A DNA stretch of 64,000 nucleotides. Source: Phycomyces blakesleeanus NRRL 1555(-). Lineage: Eukaryota > Mucoromycota > Mucoromycetes > Mucorales > Phycomycetaceae. Below the pieces are notes generated by a model. That model was not told the origin of the DNA and ran no database searches. It was given only the letters and a program-made list of their open reading frames with translations. Made by a program: the position numbers and the translations under genes. Location: positions 186,001-250,000 of the forward strand of contig NW_017265188.1 in the NCBI RefSeq assembly GCF_001638985.1, written 5' to 3'. Of the stretch, positions 33,961-44,153 are shown piece after piece (within the stretch, counting starts at the first letter, position 1; every line of letters begins with the position of its first letter).

Positions 33961-34599
33961 CAATCCAAAATAATATCAAGCAGGCCAGTAGAAAGGATCC
34001 AGGATATATAATAATACTACTAGATCATAAGTCCAGAACAATTCTTTTTTTAATAAATACAAAAAATAAACTATATTTTAAATCAATAATAACTGAATAT
34101 CAAGTAATTGGGGGAGCATACTATGAATGACCTCATAATAAAGAGTGTCAAAGATTAGTTAAAATAGTCAACAATCCTACCTTTACTGAAAAGTTTTCAG
34201 TAAAGATAGCTTTATTACATGAATCAAGTATCTGCATATTGTTCTTTAAACTGGCATGACCTGTGTATCACAATAAAGCGTAAACTTAAACTAAACCTTC
34301 TTAATACTTCATACTATGCCAGTGCACACACAGAAATACTAATGAACCATACTCGGTCATTTTTCCAAGATTTACTCCACATCTTGGGTGCAACACGGCA
34401 CTTGTTCTCGAGCTACCTTTAGTATCATATCAAATTACACCAAAGATAGAAGTTAAAACCCAAAATTACACTATATTACAGGCAGTTGTATACCATAGTA
34501 TTTCAGTGGATTTTTGCAGTGATATATTCCGCATAATACTTTAACAAGATAGATAATAATTAGCATGATATAATAAGACATGTATATATATATCTTATC
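33961..34599. other. Unassigned AT-rich DNA between B5 and A3
   Basis: A 67-codon frame at 34219-34422 has no recognisable motif and I do not call it. The B5 right terminus should be in or near this stretch, but no convincing partner for CACTATAGG was found. Confidence 0.35.
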
Positions 34600-34982
34600 A
34601 TAGACTCATCATTATCATTATTACTGAAGATATTCATAATTGGATCATCATTATCTTTGCTGTTGAATGTATTTATGATCTGAGCTTCGATTGCATCAGC
34701 ACGTTCTCTGCTTGTTTATGAAGATAACAATATAATTAATTACACTCTCTAATAGTATGTATGTGATTTGTAGTCTTACTTAATAGTGTTGTTTGAGACA
34801 GTGTTCAAAACAACACTGACTTGTTCAGGAACAGGCGTGGTCTGTGAAATCTGGATATCATTATGTCTTCTATGACGGTTCTTAAAGTATTGAGATTTAC
34901 AACTCTTGACTTTTTTTAAATTGGTGTGACACTCTTTGTATTGATTGCATTGGTAACTATTAAGAATTGAATTTGAAGACAC
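34600..34982 (-). pseudogene. 5' fragment of lineage A tnp2 (A3)
   Basis: From ATG at 34982: MSSNSILNSYQCNQYKECHT... resembles the finger exon of A1/A2 (MSS...CxQC...H), but the second Cys is lost (CNQY). A candidate second exon reads RERADAIEAQIINTFNSKDN. Divergent from the intact coiled-coil gene at 35319, exactly as A1 tnp2 is divergent from H2. The transposase core is not found. Confidence 0.45.
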
Positions 34983-35318
34983 TTTTTAGGTTGGAAATAA
35001 ACACTTAAGAATAAAGATATGAATATTGATAATTCCTTTTAAATAATATGCCTTTATACTTAATAGCGTTGAGATTTGTATAGACTTAATGACTACAAGT
35101 AGGCAATGACATAGATGATACAAATATAAACTCAGAAACAGAAGCTAAAACATTGTGTAATAGCTGTTATTAGAACTACAGTAGCCCAATAATAATATTG
35201 GCTGGACCAATAGGTTAAACTCATTTATATAAAACTAATAATAGACAATAGAAATTTTTTTTTACCTTTATCTTTCTTTCACAACAATTCTTTTTCTCAG
35301 GTAAATCAAACTCTCAAC

Positions 35319-35973
35319 ATGAATAACACAGATAACAATTCCATCTCTTTGCTACACATCATGTACAATGAGATAATATCTTTGAAGACACACCAAGAAA
35401 AGACCAAACTTGAAATGAAGGCACAGATCAAAGAGTTGAAACTCAAAATGAAGATGAGCATCGAAGATTTGAATTTGGAGATTACTTCTCTCCAGAGCCA
35501 ACTGAAGAATAGAAACATTTCCAACCAACACACTTCGCCTTCTGTCTCTGCCATTGTAAGACAAAAAATAAAATGAGTTGAATATATATTAATATGTCAT
35601 TTAATAGTTCAGTGCTAATACCATCTGCAAGCCAGTGAGCATATTTCATGAAATAACTTTAAAGCATATCTTCAAGATGATAAGTAAAGACCTTGGCATT
35701 GAAGTAACAAGTAACAAAAGGGCCACACTCAATATGTGTACAAAGCTTATATGTGATGATATGGCTGCCCATCCTTTGGTGATTGCTCTTGGTTCTAATC
35801 CTAGCTGGGGGTCTATACCAGTAGCACTTAAGAAAGAATTGCGTGCCAGGCATGCAAATATAATGAAGGATTCTAGTATAGACTTCACCATATGTCTTGA
35901 AAACTGGGCATCAACTGTAAGAGTTGTACATTTCTGGAGGGACCGTCATAAAAGATTACAGTCTCGTAAGTAA
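35319..35973 (+). CDS. Lineage A coiled-coil accessory protein (H3), 200 aa
   Basis: Two exons (35319-35555, 35608-35973) joined by a 52-bp GT..AG intron in phase 0. The N-terminus (MNNTDNNSISLLHIMYNEII) leads into a charged, heptad-like helix (LEMKAQIKELKLKMKMSIED). Exon 2 encodes KHIFKMISKDLGIEV, NPSWGSIPVALKKELRARH and ENWASTVRVVHFWRDRH. It lies just inside the CACTA terminus at 36585 and divergent from the A3 tnp2 fragment. H2 keeps a loosely similar W...L..E/K...H stretch. No known domain is recognised; by context it is the second gene of lineage A elements, possibly a terminus-binding or regulatory protein. Confidence 0.55.
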
Positions 35974-35989
35974 TCCGGTGTAGTAGAAT

Positions 35990-36585
35990 TGAATAGAATA
36001 TTTTACTATGAAAACCTAGAATATTAAATAGTTTATAGTCAATAAAAGGTATCTATAGATTTTTTTATGCTTTAATAGCTAATAAAATAAACAATATTAT
36101 TTATTTTTCTGTCATAATAACCAATAAAATGAATAATATAATTTTTTTTCTGTCATAACAACCAATAAAAATGATTAATAAAAAGAATCTTCTATTGTAA
36201 TAACCAATAAAAATTTGTATTTATTAAAATGATCAAACATTTACATATATATTATCCAATAAAAAACTGCTTTCATAAAAGTAACAATAAAAAAAAGTAC
36301 TAGTGTCTAATAGAATTTCTTCCTAAGCTAAAATATTAAAGTAATAAATAGCATTTAAGAGAGTACCCAATAAAAGTAATTGATTATATAATATACTTTA
36401 TATAATAAAGAATGAAACGCTGTCCAATAGAAGAGTCATCAGAGAAGAATCAGAAAGCAGAGATCTATAATATGTATTTAAATTCCAGGGGGGCAAAGTA
36501 GATATTTGGCAAAAAAACTGCCACAAAGCCACCTTGTCAAACCACCATAAAGCAGCCATAAAACCACACTTTTTTTCCTGTAGTG
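35990..36585 (-). repeat. Subterminal repeat array and terminus of A3
   Basis: About ten copies of a short motif close to CCAATAAAA (variants TCAATAAAAG, CTAATAAAAT, CCAATAGAAG) occur at irregular 20-60 bp spacing from about 36040 to 36430. The terminus on the minus strand is CACTACAGGAAAAAAAGTG at 36585, with GTGGC-type words inside it. Clustered subterminal motifs are expected for CACTA ends. Related motifs (TCCAATAGAAT) occur near the B1/B2 right ends. Confidence 0.5.
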
Positions 36586-36781
36586 TTGTTACAAATATAC
36601 TAAGTATTTAGGGAGTACCTATAATAGAATCATATTGAAATATGTGCTTCCAATATGATATTTGCTTTCTTTCTACTCAATAAAATCATATAATTTTTGC
36701 TGTGATAGTGTCTAGTAATATTATATATTTCTAAAATTACAAACTAATAAATAATTATTCTAATTTCTGCTTCATTTGTAA

Positions 36782-37452
36782 TGTCAGATCTCAATTTAGT
36801 ATTTCTTTTCTGACACTTGTAACTAAGTCACAGAATCAATATCACTGGAGATTGTCGAGTTTATGAATAATTTTTAGATAGAATAAAAGATGCTTTTCAT
36901 TAAATATATTTTTTGACTATTTATACAAATTGAGACTTGATTTCTGACTAAAAGAATAGTTACATTAATATGTCTTAGATGCTAGTTATCTAATAATATT
37001 TTCTGCAAGTATATTCACCATCTTAAATATCTAAAACATATATAAAAGATGAATTGGCAATAGGTGCTTGCCACCACCCAGAAAATTTTCAATTTTGAAG
37101 ATTTAAGCACTGTTTTATGTTCCCAATCTATAAAACCCCTCAAAATAATTAGGGTCAAAAAAAAGGAAATCTAAACTACCACCACTCTTTTTTTGAGTTT
37201 GATATTTAAAAAAAAAAGATTACTAGAAGAAAAATTAGTTATTTTAGTATTTATATTTACTCATCCAAAACGAGACAAGAATAAAAAGCAGGTTATAATC
37301 CTTTTGGGATATTTGAGATGACATTCAATTTTCAATATCAATATATTTACAGATGGTGGCAAGCACCTAATGACAAGATATTTTACTCTAAAAGTCAACC
37401 ATTATTGGTTGCTTGTGAATTCCGATTTTGATTGCCGATGTCAACTCTGACA
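36782..37452 (+). mobile_element. LTR-V (G subgroup) solo LTR with TSD GTAA, carrying a MITE
   Basis: TGTCAGATCTCAATTTAG...CAACTCTGACA, flanked by GTAA at 36778-36781 and 37453-37456. Without the 307-bp MITE and its duplicated AAT the LTR is about 361 bp, in line with the copy at 41851-42215 (365 bp, opposite orientation). Confidence 0.8.
37062..37368. mobile_element. MITE with 15-bp terminal inverted repeats
   Basis: 307 bp beginning AGGTGCTTGCCACCA and ending with its exact inverse. It is flanked by AAT on both sides (37059-37061, 37369-37371). The empty site GGCAATGACAAG is visible in the related LTR at about 41930, which confirms the boundaries and the 3-bp duplication. Non-coding. It could be driven by a CACTA or Harbinger-type transposase; no autonomous partner with these ends is in the window. 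Confidence 0.85.
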
Positions 37453-38041
37453 GTAAAAAAAAGTCACTAAAACTTGTATCACAAAATTTAAGCACAACAA
37501 TACTTATATGAACAAAATTAAATCTGTTGTGCCGAACTCTTATCAACCAATCAGAATGATGATTACACAGAACTCTCTTTTGAGAATGATGACCAAATTT
37601 ATTTCTTTTTGCTTACAAAAGAATTAGAAAGCGCATAGCTTAACAAAAGTATAATAGAAACTGAAACAGATATTTATAATGGCTGAGTAGATTTAGAAAA
37701 ATATACAAGAGAACATTATTTCATTTAATAAAAGCTATCTATCTTTCTATTCTCTTTTTATTTTTTTAATTTCGTTTATAATTCCCAGTGAGTTTGACCA
37801 GTTTTGGCTGTGTTAGAGCATCTGCAGCAGTAGCATTTATATTAATATTAATTTAAGTACTCATAAGCTACATATGAAGTTGAAAACAGCCAAAAAGCAA
37901 AGGGCCAAATTTCAGTTACATTAAAAGAGAAGCATTTAAATAATTCTACCAAACATTAATTTTTCTAGTGCCTTCATTTATTCTTTTTCTTACTATCTCT
38001 TTATTATATATTTTGAAGCTTCTGAATTTAATATAGTACAT

Positions 38042-39995
38042 ATGAACAAGAGTTTTGCCACAATAATTCTCAAGGAAGAGAATCGTGACGCAGAGATAGC
38101 AGCAATCATCCAGACATTTATGTGGTGATCCAGACACTCAGATGTTGGATTTATCACATATAAGAACATATTCATATTGGGATAGCGTAGTAGCTATCAT
38201 CTTGTCAGTATAAAATATATATAAACGATTAAGTAATCAGCCCAATAATTATTACAGTTAGTACTGTAGATAATATCTTAAAGATTGTTAAGATAATTAT
38301 ATCATACTGCCGGGTAAACTGTGTCAGATCGATATGGAGCTAATTTAGTAGGAAGTCCTAAAGCTCTAGTAAAAAAGAGAAAAGAATAGCTAAGAGCTAA
38401 AGAAGTACGATTTATGACTTGATGTCATAATTGTAACACCAACACTAGTTAAGCAGTAAATACACTCTAATAACCAAATATAGTAAAGAAAGAAAGCCTT
38501 AAGAAACTAAGACGTAATGACAAGAGCAGATTATGTTTTCTTATAAAAAGGGACACTTTTTATTTATGAATAAAGACAACTTATAGACAGTCTCAAAGTA
38601 TTTCTATACGTCTCTATTATCAAATATTTTATTTTTCTATTGTTTCGTACCTGAAATACCACAATTTATTATTGATACCATAAAGTATCAGCTTCCAAAC
38701 GCAGATACTAAAAAGAAGAAACAAAAAAGACATGTACCACAGTATATTGCAATAGACACACTGGTAATGTACAGCTGCGAAAGGACTACTTTGATGAAAA
38801 CAGTGTTTATACTGAAAAACAGTTTTGTAGATAATATAGAATGAGCAAATCCTTGTTCATGCATATTGCTGAGGGTGTAAAGAAATATGACAGCTACTTT
38901 GAGCAGAAAGTTAATGCTGCTCATTCTCTTGGATTCTCTTCTTTCCAGAAGATATCCATAGCTCTCCACCAGCTTGCCTATGGACTTCCTGCTGATGCTC
39001 TGAATGAAACGTTTAGAATGGCAGAATCTACTTTGCTAGAGTATTTGAAGCATTTCTGTGTTGTTGTTATTGCAGTTTATGGAAAGGAATACCTGAGGTT
39101 GCTAATACAAGAGGAGATAAAGAGACTTTTGGCAGAAGGCAAATCTAGAGGCTTCCCTGGAATGCTAGATTTGCTCGACTGTATGCACTGGGAGTAGAAG
39201 AACTGTCCAACTTCTTGGCATAAATTTCTTGTTGGGAAAGTGAAGACTGCGACAATCATTCTGGAAGCTGTTGCCTCCTACAACCTGTGGATTGGACATG
39301 TTTTCTTTGGTTTGCCTGATTCTCTCAACAACATTAATATCTTAAATCAGTCCTTTCTCTTTAAGGATCTTGCTGATAGACAAGGTCCAGAGATTGAATA
39401 CAGAGTCAATGGCAACAAGTATATGATGAGATATTACTTGACAGATAGTATATACCCCTCATATACTGCTTTTATCAAGAGTTTTAATGATCATCAAACT
39501 GCAAAGAAGAAGGTAAATGAGTATATGTTATATTCTTTGAATTCTCTTAACCAGTGACTTGTCTTTTTTAAGAACTTTGCCAAGGCATAAAAAGCAGTGC
39601 AAAAAGTCATGGAACGAGTATTTGGCATGTTGTAATCACGTTTTGCAATAGTTGCTGGACCAGCAAGAATGTGGAGTCATGATACTCTAAAGAATATCAT
39701 GACTGCATATATAATTTTACACAACATGATTATTGAGTGTGATAGAGAAGAGAAACTTGATGTTGTTGGTGATAACTAGGGAGTGAATAGAGAAGTAGTG
39801 ATAAAAGACAGGTTAGAAATAGAGAGTGTCTTGGCAGAAGTACCAAGATTGATCCCTAGATCAGAGATTTTATTCCCTAATAGAACTTTTGCTAGCTGTC
39901 TTCAAAGAAATATAAGAATTTGGGACCAGAAGCAACACTTTTCACTGAGACAGAATGTTATAGATAGTCTGTGGAAAATAGAAGGGGAAAGATAA
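38042..39995 (+). pseudogene. PIF/Harbinger transposase, decayed
   Basis: Recognisable as the plant-transposon-protein (DDE_Tnp_4-like) family: DYFDENSVYTEKQFCR, FQKISIALHQLAYGLPADAL, GFPGMLDLLDCMHWE, TIILEAVASYNLWIGHVFFG, MRYYLTDSIYPSYTAFIKS, and after a GT..AG intron VMERVFGM...SRFAIVAGPARMWS...TAYIILHNMIIE. Catalytic Asp residues are visible in LLDCMHW and YLTDSIYP. Damage: the LTR-I insertion after AIIQT, a frameshift near 38740, and stops after FCR (TAA), HWE (TAG where WEWKNCP is usual), AKA (TAA) and GML (TAA where Gln is usual). It would have catalysed cut-and-paste at TTA/TAA targets. Confidence 0.85.
38121..38663 (+). mobile_element. LTR-I solo LTR with TSD ATTTA
   Basis: 543 bp, TGTGGTGATCC...GAAATACCACA, flanked by ATTTA at 38116-38120 and 38664-38668. 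Opposite orientation to the other LTR-I copies. Inserted in the 5' part of the Harbinger transposase gene. Confidence 0.93.
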
Positions 39996-40035
39996 TAAAA
40001 ACATCTTTATAAGTTTATATTTTATTCTTTGCAAC

Positions 40036-41330
40036 TCAATTGCTCTCAGAAACTCCAAGATCATGGTTAACATTGTTGTGGGTAACAGGCTCATTCCATA
40101 TTCCCCTCTCTCTAATCCTTTGCTGCTGCTGCAAAATCATTTGGCAATCTATAGAATTTTCAATAGAGAGAGGGTCTATAAATAAAATACAAATGTATTC
40201 AGCCCTTTGCAGGGCTGCAGTGTGTATTGTCAGAGCCCCCATGATATCCTCAAAAACCTTGGTTGATTTCTGAACCTCTTTTATATTTTCTTTCATCAGA
40301 TCTATACATTCATTGCCTTTATTTACTATCTCAGCTTGAACAGGAAGAGTTTTCTTCAGTTGCTTCTCCATTCCCCTTTGGTCTGCCTCCTGAGCCTTTG
40401 CCCACTTTCATTCCTACAGGGCAAGGGCTGAGATTGAACCTGTTACTCTCATCTTCTTCTTTCTCTTCCTCCTCTTCCTTCTCTTTCTCTTCCTCCTCTT
40501 CCTTCTCTTTCTCTTTTTCCTCTTCCTTCTCTTTCTCTTTTTCCTCTTCCTTTTCTTTCTCTTTTTCCTCTTCCTTCTCTTTCTCTTTTTCCTCTTCCTT
40601 CTTTTCCTCCTCTTCCCCTTCAGCTCCACCTGCATGAGCTAGAGCAGAGTTTGCAACCTTAGTGTTTGCCACTCATTTCTTGCTTGCCTTCTTAGCCTGC
40701 TTGGCCTTTGGTGCTCTGGGCAGCCACTTTGGGTGCTGAGACAAGATAGTGTAACAATGATCAAGATTGAAATTTGACTTCATATCAACGAAGAACAACT
40801 GTCTTGCTTTTTGACTCTTAAACTCTTGTTTAGCTATTATATACAGTATAATATTTATATAATTTACATATTAACTGCTTACATCAGATTTGTTATTTGA
40901 GTCACTTGCATTCATTTCTTATGCTTGAGACAAAAATCTGACATATTTACTGATTACCCTGTTAATGATATGCCAACAAGCAGGCAAAGCATAATCATTG
41001 CACTTCAAAGTATTTTTACCCAAGTACTGGTGGTAGTGGTTGCTTATTCTTGATCAGAATTTATCACTCTTTTAGTCAATGCCTCTAATAGCATCCAAGG
41101 TAACAAACAGATAGGAGTGACAAAGCTGTTTGTCCTCTTAGATAGAGAACTTCTTTGGTCTGCTTTTTTCATTCATGTGAATATTGACAATATGAATTAT
41201 TATTTAAATCAACAGAACTTGTCATATTAGTATCAAATATAAACAGCTGGCAATAATAATACCTTTGCCAGAAATGTTGAGTTCATCAAAGAAAATACTA
41301 AAGGGAGAGATGCTCATTGTTAAAAAATAT
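40036..41330 (-). pseudogene. Harbinger second gene (Myb/SANT-like DNA-binding protein), decayed
   Basis: Read leftward: PKKFSI-stop-EDKQLCHSYLFVTLDAIRGID-stop-KSDKF-stop-SRI resembles the SANT/Myb-like start of Harbinger second proteins (FT-x-EED-x-x-LC..., DQKSDKFW). The stops are consistent with CAA-to-TAA (twice) and TGG-to-TGA. Then HPKWLPRAPKAKQAKKASK, a Glu/Lys-rich repeat of KEKEKEEE units (about 40450-40620), and a C-terminal coiled-coil-like segment (MEKQLKKTLPVQAEIVNKGN, about 40371-40036). In Harbinger elements this protein brings the transposase to the termini. Exon limits are not resolved. Confidence 0.65.
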
Positions 41331-41572
41331 GATTTTATTATATTAATTTTTAATGAGAATGAAAAGAAAATAAAAATTAAATGCTTGGCAAGTTTTTAAA
41401 TTGAGCATCTATTTTTATGCTCAAAGTCATAAAAATCACAGAGCATGTAAATAAATGCTGTTCGAAATGCTACTGCTGCAGACAATTTTTTTTGGAAAGC
41501 ACTTACAAAAAGCACTTAAATTGGGAAAAACTGAATTTAAATGCTACTACTGCAGATGCTCTTATAGCATTG

Positions 41573-41839
41573 TGCTGTTCCCGATCTGGGTTGGTCTTCC
41601 TTTTACTATAACAAAGTCAAAAAGACAAACTCACTGGGAATCAAGGAGTATACATAAAATCAAAGAGAGAATAAAAGATATTTTTATTGATATGAATTAA
41701 ATTGTCTTATATAGTTTTCTAAACTAATACTTCACATTATCTGCAGTAGTTATTATATTATATTTAAATAAAAGGAGAGTTATTATACTACTGTTAATCA
41801 TCTTCAGATTTTACAGATTCATCAAAATAATGTCCAACA
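41573..41839 (+). mobile_element. LTR-V (F subgroup) solo LTR with TSD ATTG
   Basis: TGCTGTTCCCGATCTGGG...AATGTCCAACA, 267 bp, flanked by ATTG at 41569-41572 and 41840-41843. Same family as 58959-59320, with an internal deletion. Inserted in the D copy next to the Harbinger element. Confidence 0.8.
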
Positions 41840-41850
41840 ATTGAATGAGC

Positions 41851-42215
41851 TGTCAGAGTTGATATTGGCAATCAAAATTGGAATTCATAAGCAACCAATA
41901 ATGGTTGACTTTTAGGGTAAAAAGATCTTGTCATTGCCAATTGGTCTTTTGTATATGCTTTAGATGTTTAAGATGATAAATATACTTGTAGATGATATTA
42001 CTGGATAACTAGCATCTAAAACATATTAACATAGCTATTTTTTTTAGCCAGAAATCAAGTAGCAATTCGTATAAATAGTCAAGAAATATATTTAATAAAA
42101 ATTATGTTTTATTTTCTATTCAAAAACTATTCATAAACTTGACAATCCTCAGTAGTATTGATTTTGCGACTTAGTTACAAGTGCCAGAAAAGAAATACCA
42201 GATTGAAACTTGACA
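41851..42215 (-). mobile_element. LTR-V (G subgroup) copy
   Basis: TGTCAGAGTTGATATT...GAAACTTGACA, 365 bp. Flanks GAGC and AAAC could be mutated copies of GAAC, the sequence at this position in the D LTR at 42546-42549. Carries the empty site of the MITE at 37062. Confidence 0.65.
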
Positions 42216-42245
42216 AAACAACCTAGATCAAAAATGAGAAACTAA

Positions 42246-42562
42246 TGTCATGCCCAAATTCTTGTCAGCCAATCAGGATGACGATTACATAGAATTCTTT
42301 TTTGAGAACAACAACCAAAGTGATTTCCTTTTGCTCACAAAAGAATTAGAAAGCACATAGCTTAACAAAAGTAGAATATAAATCAAAACATATATTTATA
42401 ATGGCTGAGTAGGTTTAGAAAAGATATAAAAGAGGACATTATTTTATTCAATAAAAGTTTTCTATCTTTCTATTCTTTTATCTTCATTTACGATTCCCAG
42501 TGGGTTTGACCAATTTTGGCTGTGTTATAGCATTGGAAGAACAACCTAGATCGAAAACGACA
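42246..42562 (-). mobile_element. LTR-V (D subgroup) 3' of tRNA-Ser copy 2
   Basis: On the minus strand TGTCGTTTTCGATCTAGG...GGGCATGACA, 317 bp, starting 33 bp after the tRNA 3' end, the same as at tRNA-Ser copy 1. So the insertion predates duplication of the tRNA locus, or the locus was copied with it. Confidence 0.7.
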
Positions 42563-42594
42563 ATACAAAAAAGAATCTGAATGATTCAAAAAAT

Positions 42595-42676
42595 CGTCGA
42601 CTGCAGGATTTGAACCTACGCGGGCAAAGCCCATGTGATTTCTAGTCACACTCCTTAACCACTCGGACAAATCGAC
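42595..42676 (-). tRNA. tRNA-Ser (anticodon AGA), copy 2
   Basis: Identical over all 82 bases to the tRNA at 26409-26490, on the opposite strand, followed by a T6 run. The 5' flank is shared for about 16 bp (TAATACGTTATTACG) and then LTR-IV begins. Confidence 0.95.
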
Positions 42677-42691
42677 TAATACGTTATTACG

Positions 42692-43321
42692 TGTGGTATA
42701 AGCAATTACAGCTGTTAGCCATGTTGTGGTGTCGGGTACCGGACGGTCAGTCTGCTCGGTGGGGTTGTTTGTCGATTTGTCGTGATGTGTCGTCCCAGTT
42801 ATGACAGGCTGACGTCAACGGTTTGTTGATGTGGTGCTGTGCCCTCGGTGGTAAGAGGAGATTTTTTCTGTGCACAGAAAAAATCTCGTTTGCATTCCCT
42901 GTTCCTTCTACACACAATACTTTTTCCTTTTCCCTTGTTAACATATTTGTCTACATTGTACTCATTCAAAATCATGATCCCCCATGTTAGTAACATTCCT
43001 CTTCTACAATGCACATAATTCATTTTGTCAACATCTCTGCGCAATATCAGTACCTTTATTATTATATTTTTATTATATTTTTATTCATATATTTTATCCT
43101 TGCTATATCAATTATTCATCATTCTATTTTTACTATCTTTATTTTTCTAAACTTCTATTATCAACTTAAAATCTTGTCGACTATAAAAAGAGAAGTAAAC
43201 TCAACCCAATAAAATTATCAAGCAATCCTTTGTTCAGTTTCAGTATCTTTTTCTTGTTTTCTTCTCTTTGTAGTCTATATCATCTTGCGACATAACATAT
43301 TGATTTCTTGGTTTTAGGAAG
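42692..43321. mobile_element. LTR-IV copy 2, immediately 5' of tRNA-Ser
   Basis: Begins TGTGGTATAAGC 15 bp upstream of the mature tRNA 5' end and follows the copy at 4579-5187 throughout (GCCCTCGGTGGTAAGAGGAG, CTATAAAAAGAGAAG, CATCTTGC). It runs to about 43310 and is then abutted by an LTR-I without target duplication. It has no genes. Confidence 0.65.
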
Positions 43322-43864
43322 TGTGGTATTTCAGGTACGAAACAATAGAAAAATAAAATATTTGATAATAGAGATGTATAGAAATACTTTGAGACTGTCT
43401 ATAAGTTGTCTTTATTCATAAATAAAAAGTGTCCCTTTTTATAAGAAAACACAATCTGCTCTTGTCATTACGTCTTAGTTTCTTAAGGCTTTCTTCCTTT
43501 ACTATATTTTGTTATTAGAGTGTATTTACTGCTTAACTAGTGTCGGTGTTACAATTATGACATCAAGTCATAAATCATACTTCTTTAGCTCTTAGCTATT
43601 CTTTTCTCTTTTATACTAGAGCTTTAGGACTTCCTACTAAATTAGCTCCATATTGATCTGACACAGTTTACCCAGCAGTATGATATAATTATCTTAACAA
43701 TCTTTAAGATATTATCTACAGTACTAACTGTAATAATTATTGGGCTGATTACTTAATCATTTATATACATTTTATACTGACAAGATGATAGTTACTATGC
43801 TATCCCAATATGAATATGTTCTTATATGTGATAAATCCAACATCTGAGTGTCTAGATCACCACA
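43322..43864 (-). mobile_element. LTR-I at a recombination junction (no TSD)
   Basis: Complete 543-bp LTR-I, but the flanks are GGAAG and AAGAG. The right flank continues inside the B2 tnp2 coding sequence; the left flank is LTR-IV. This is expected if two LTR-I copies at different sites recombined and removed or exchanged the DNA between them. Confidence 0.85.
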
Positions 43865-44153
43865 AAGAGAATTAGAAGGAGTTGAGTTGTTACAGGATGA
43901 ATTCTACAAGCAAGATTTTCAAAGCATCCTGCCAGTACATTGGATTCTCCTAACAGTTGCAATAGTAGATTACAAAACTACAAAAAACGTCAACAAAAAA
44001 CTCGCGATTCCTTTACCAAAAAAATTTACTATTAATTCTCATACACACACTTACTTATATATTTATCCTCTATTATTATTATTTCCTTTAATCAATTCAA
44101 TTTCAATTATTACTATTTGGTCCTACAACAGAACATAGTAAAAAAGAAAATGT

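Larger units (their letters stand above)
37816..41561 (+). mobile_element. PIF/Harbinger element with TTA TSD
   Basis: Starts GAGCATCTGCAGCAGTAGCA and ends with the inverse of GAGCATCTGCAGTAGTAGCA (24-bp arms, one mismatch). Flanked by TTA at 37813-37815 and 41562-41564, the usual Harbinger target duplication. It contains a transposase pseudogene (+) and a convergent Myb/SANT-like second gene (-), the standard two-gene Harbinger set. It carries a solo LTR-I at 38121-38663. Confidence 0.9.
37528..42239 (-). mobile_element. LTR-V copy (D subgroup) split by three nested insertions
   Basis: Its right portion (TGTGCCGAACTC...GGCTGTGTTA, 37528-37815) resumes at 41562 as TATAGCATTG and at 42216 as AACAACCTAGATCAAAAATGAGA, following the D copies at 26523 and 42562. 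The interruptions are a Harbinger element (37816-41561), an LTR-V F copy (41573-41839) and an LTR-V G copy (41851-42215). No intact target duplication for the host LTR itself. Confidence 0.6.

Noticed and set aside
34219..34422. 67-codon frame as a gene
   Set aside because: No recognised domain, no relative within the window, and no splice or promoter context.
35990..36480. CRISPR-like array
   Set aside because: Motifs are about 9 bp, variable, and irregularly spaced; the context is a eukaryotic transposon end.
27180..36585. One 9.4-kb CACTA element bounded by CACTATAGG and CCTGTAGTG
   Set aside because: The termini are similar, but the 3-bp flanks (AGT, TTG) differ, and the span holds genes of two lineages (B tnp2/ORF2 and A H3/tnp2 fragment). 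I treat the ends as belonging to different elements for now.
40263..40637. Ser/Phe-rich plus-strand frame
   Set aside because: It is the complement of the Glu/Lys-rich repeat in the minus-strand Harbinger second gene.
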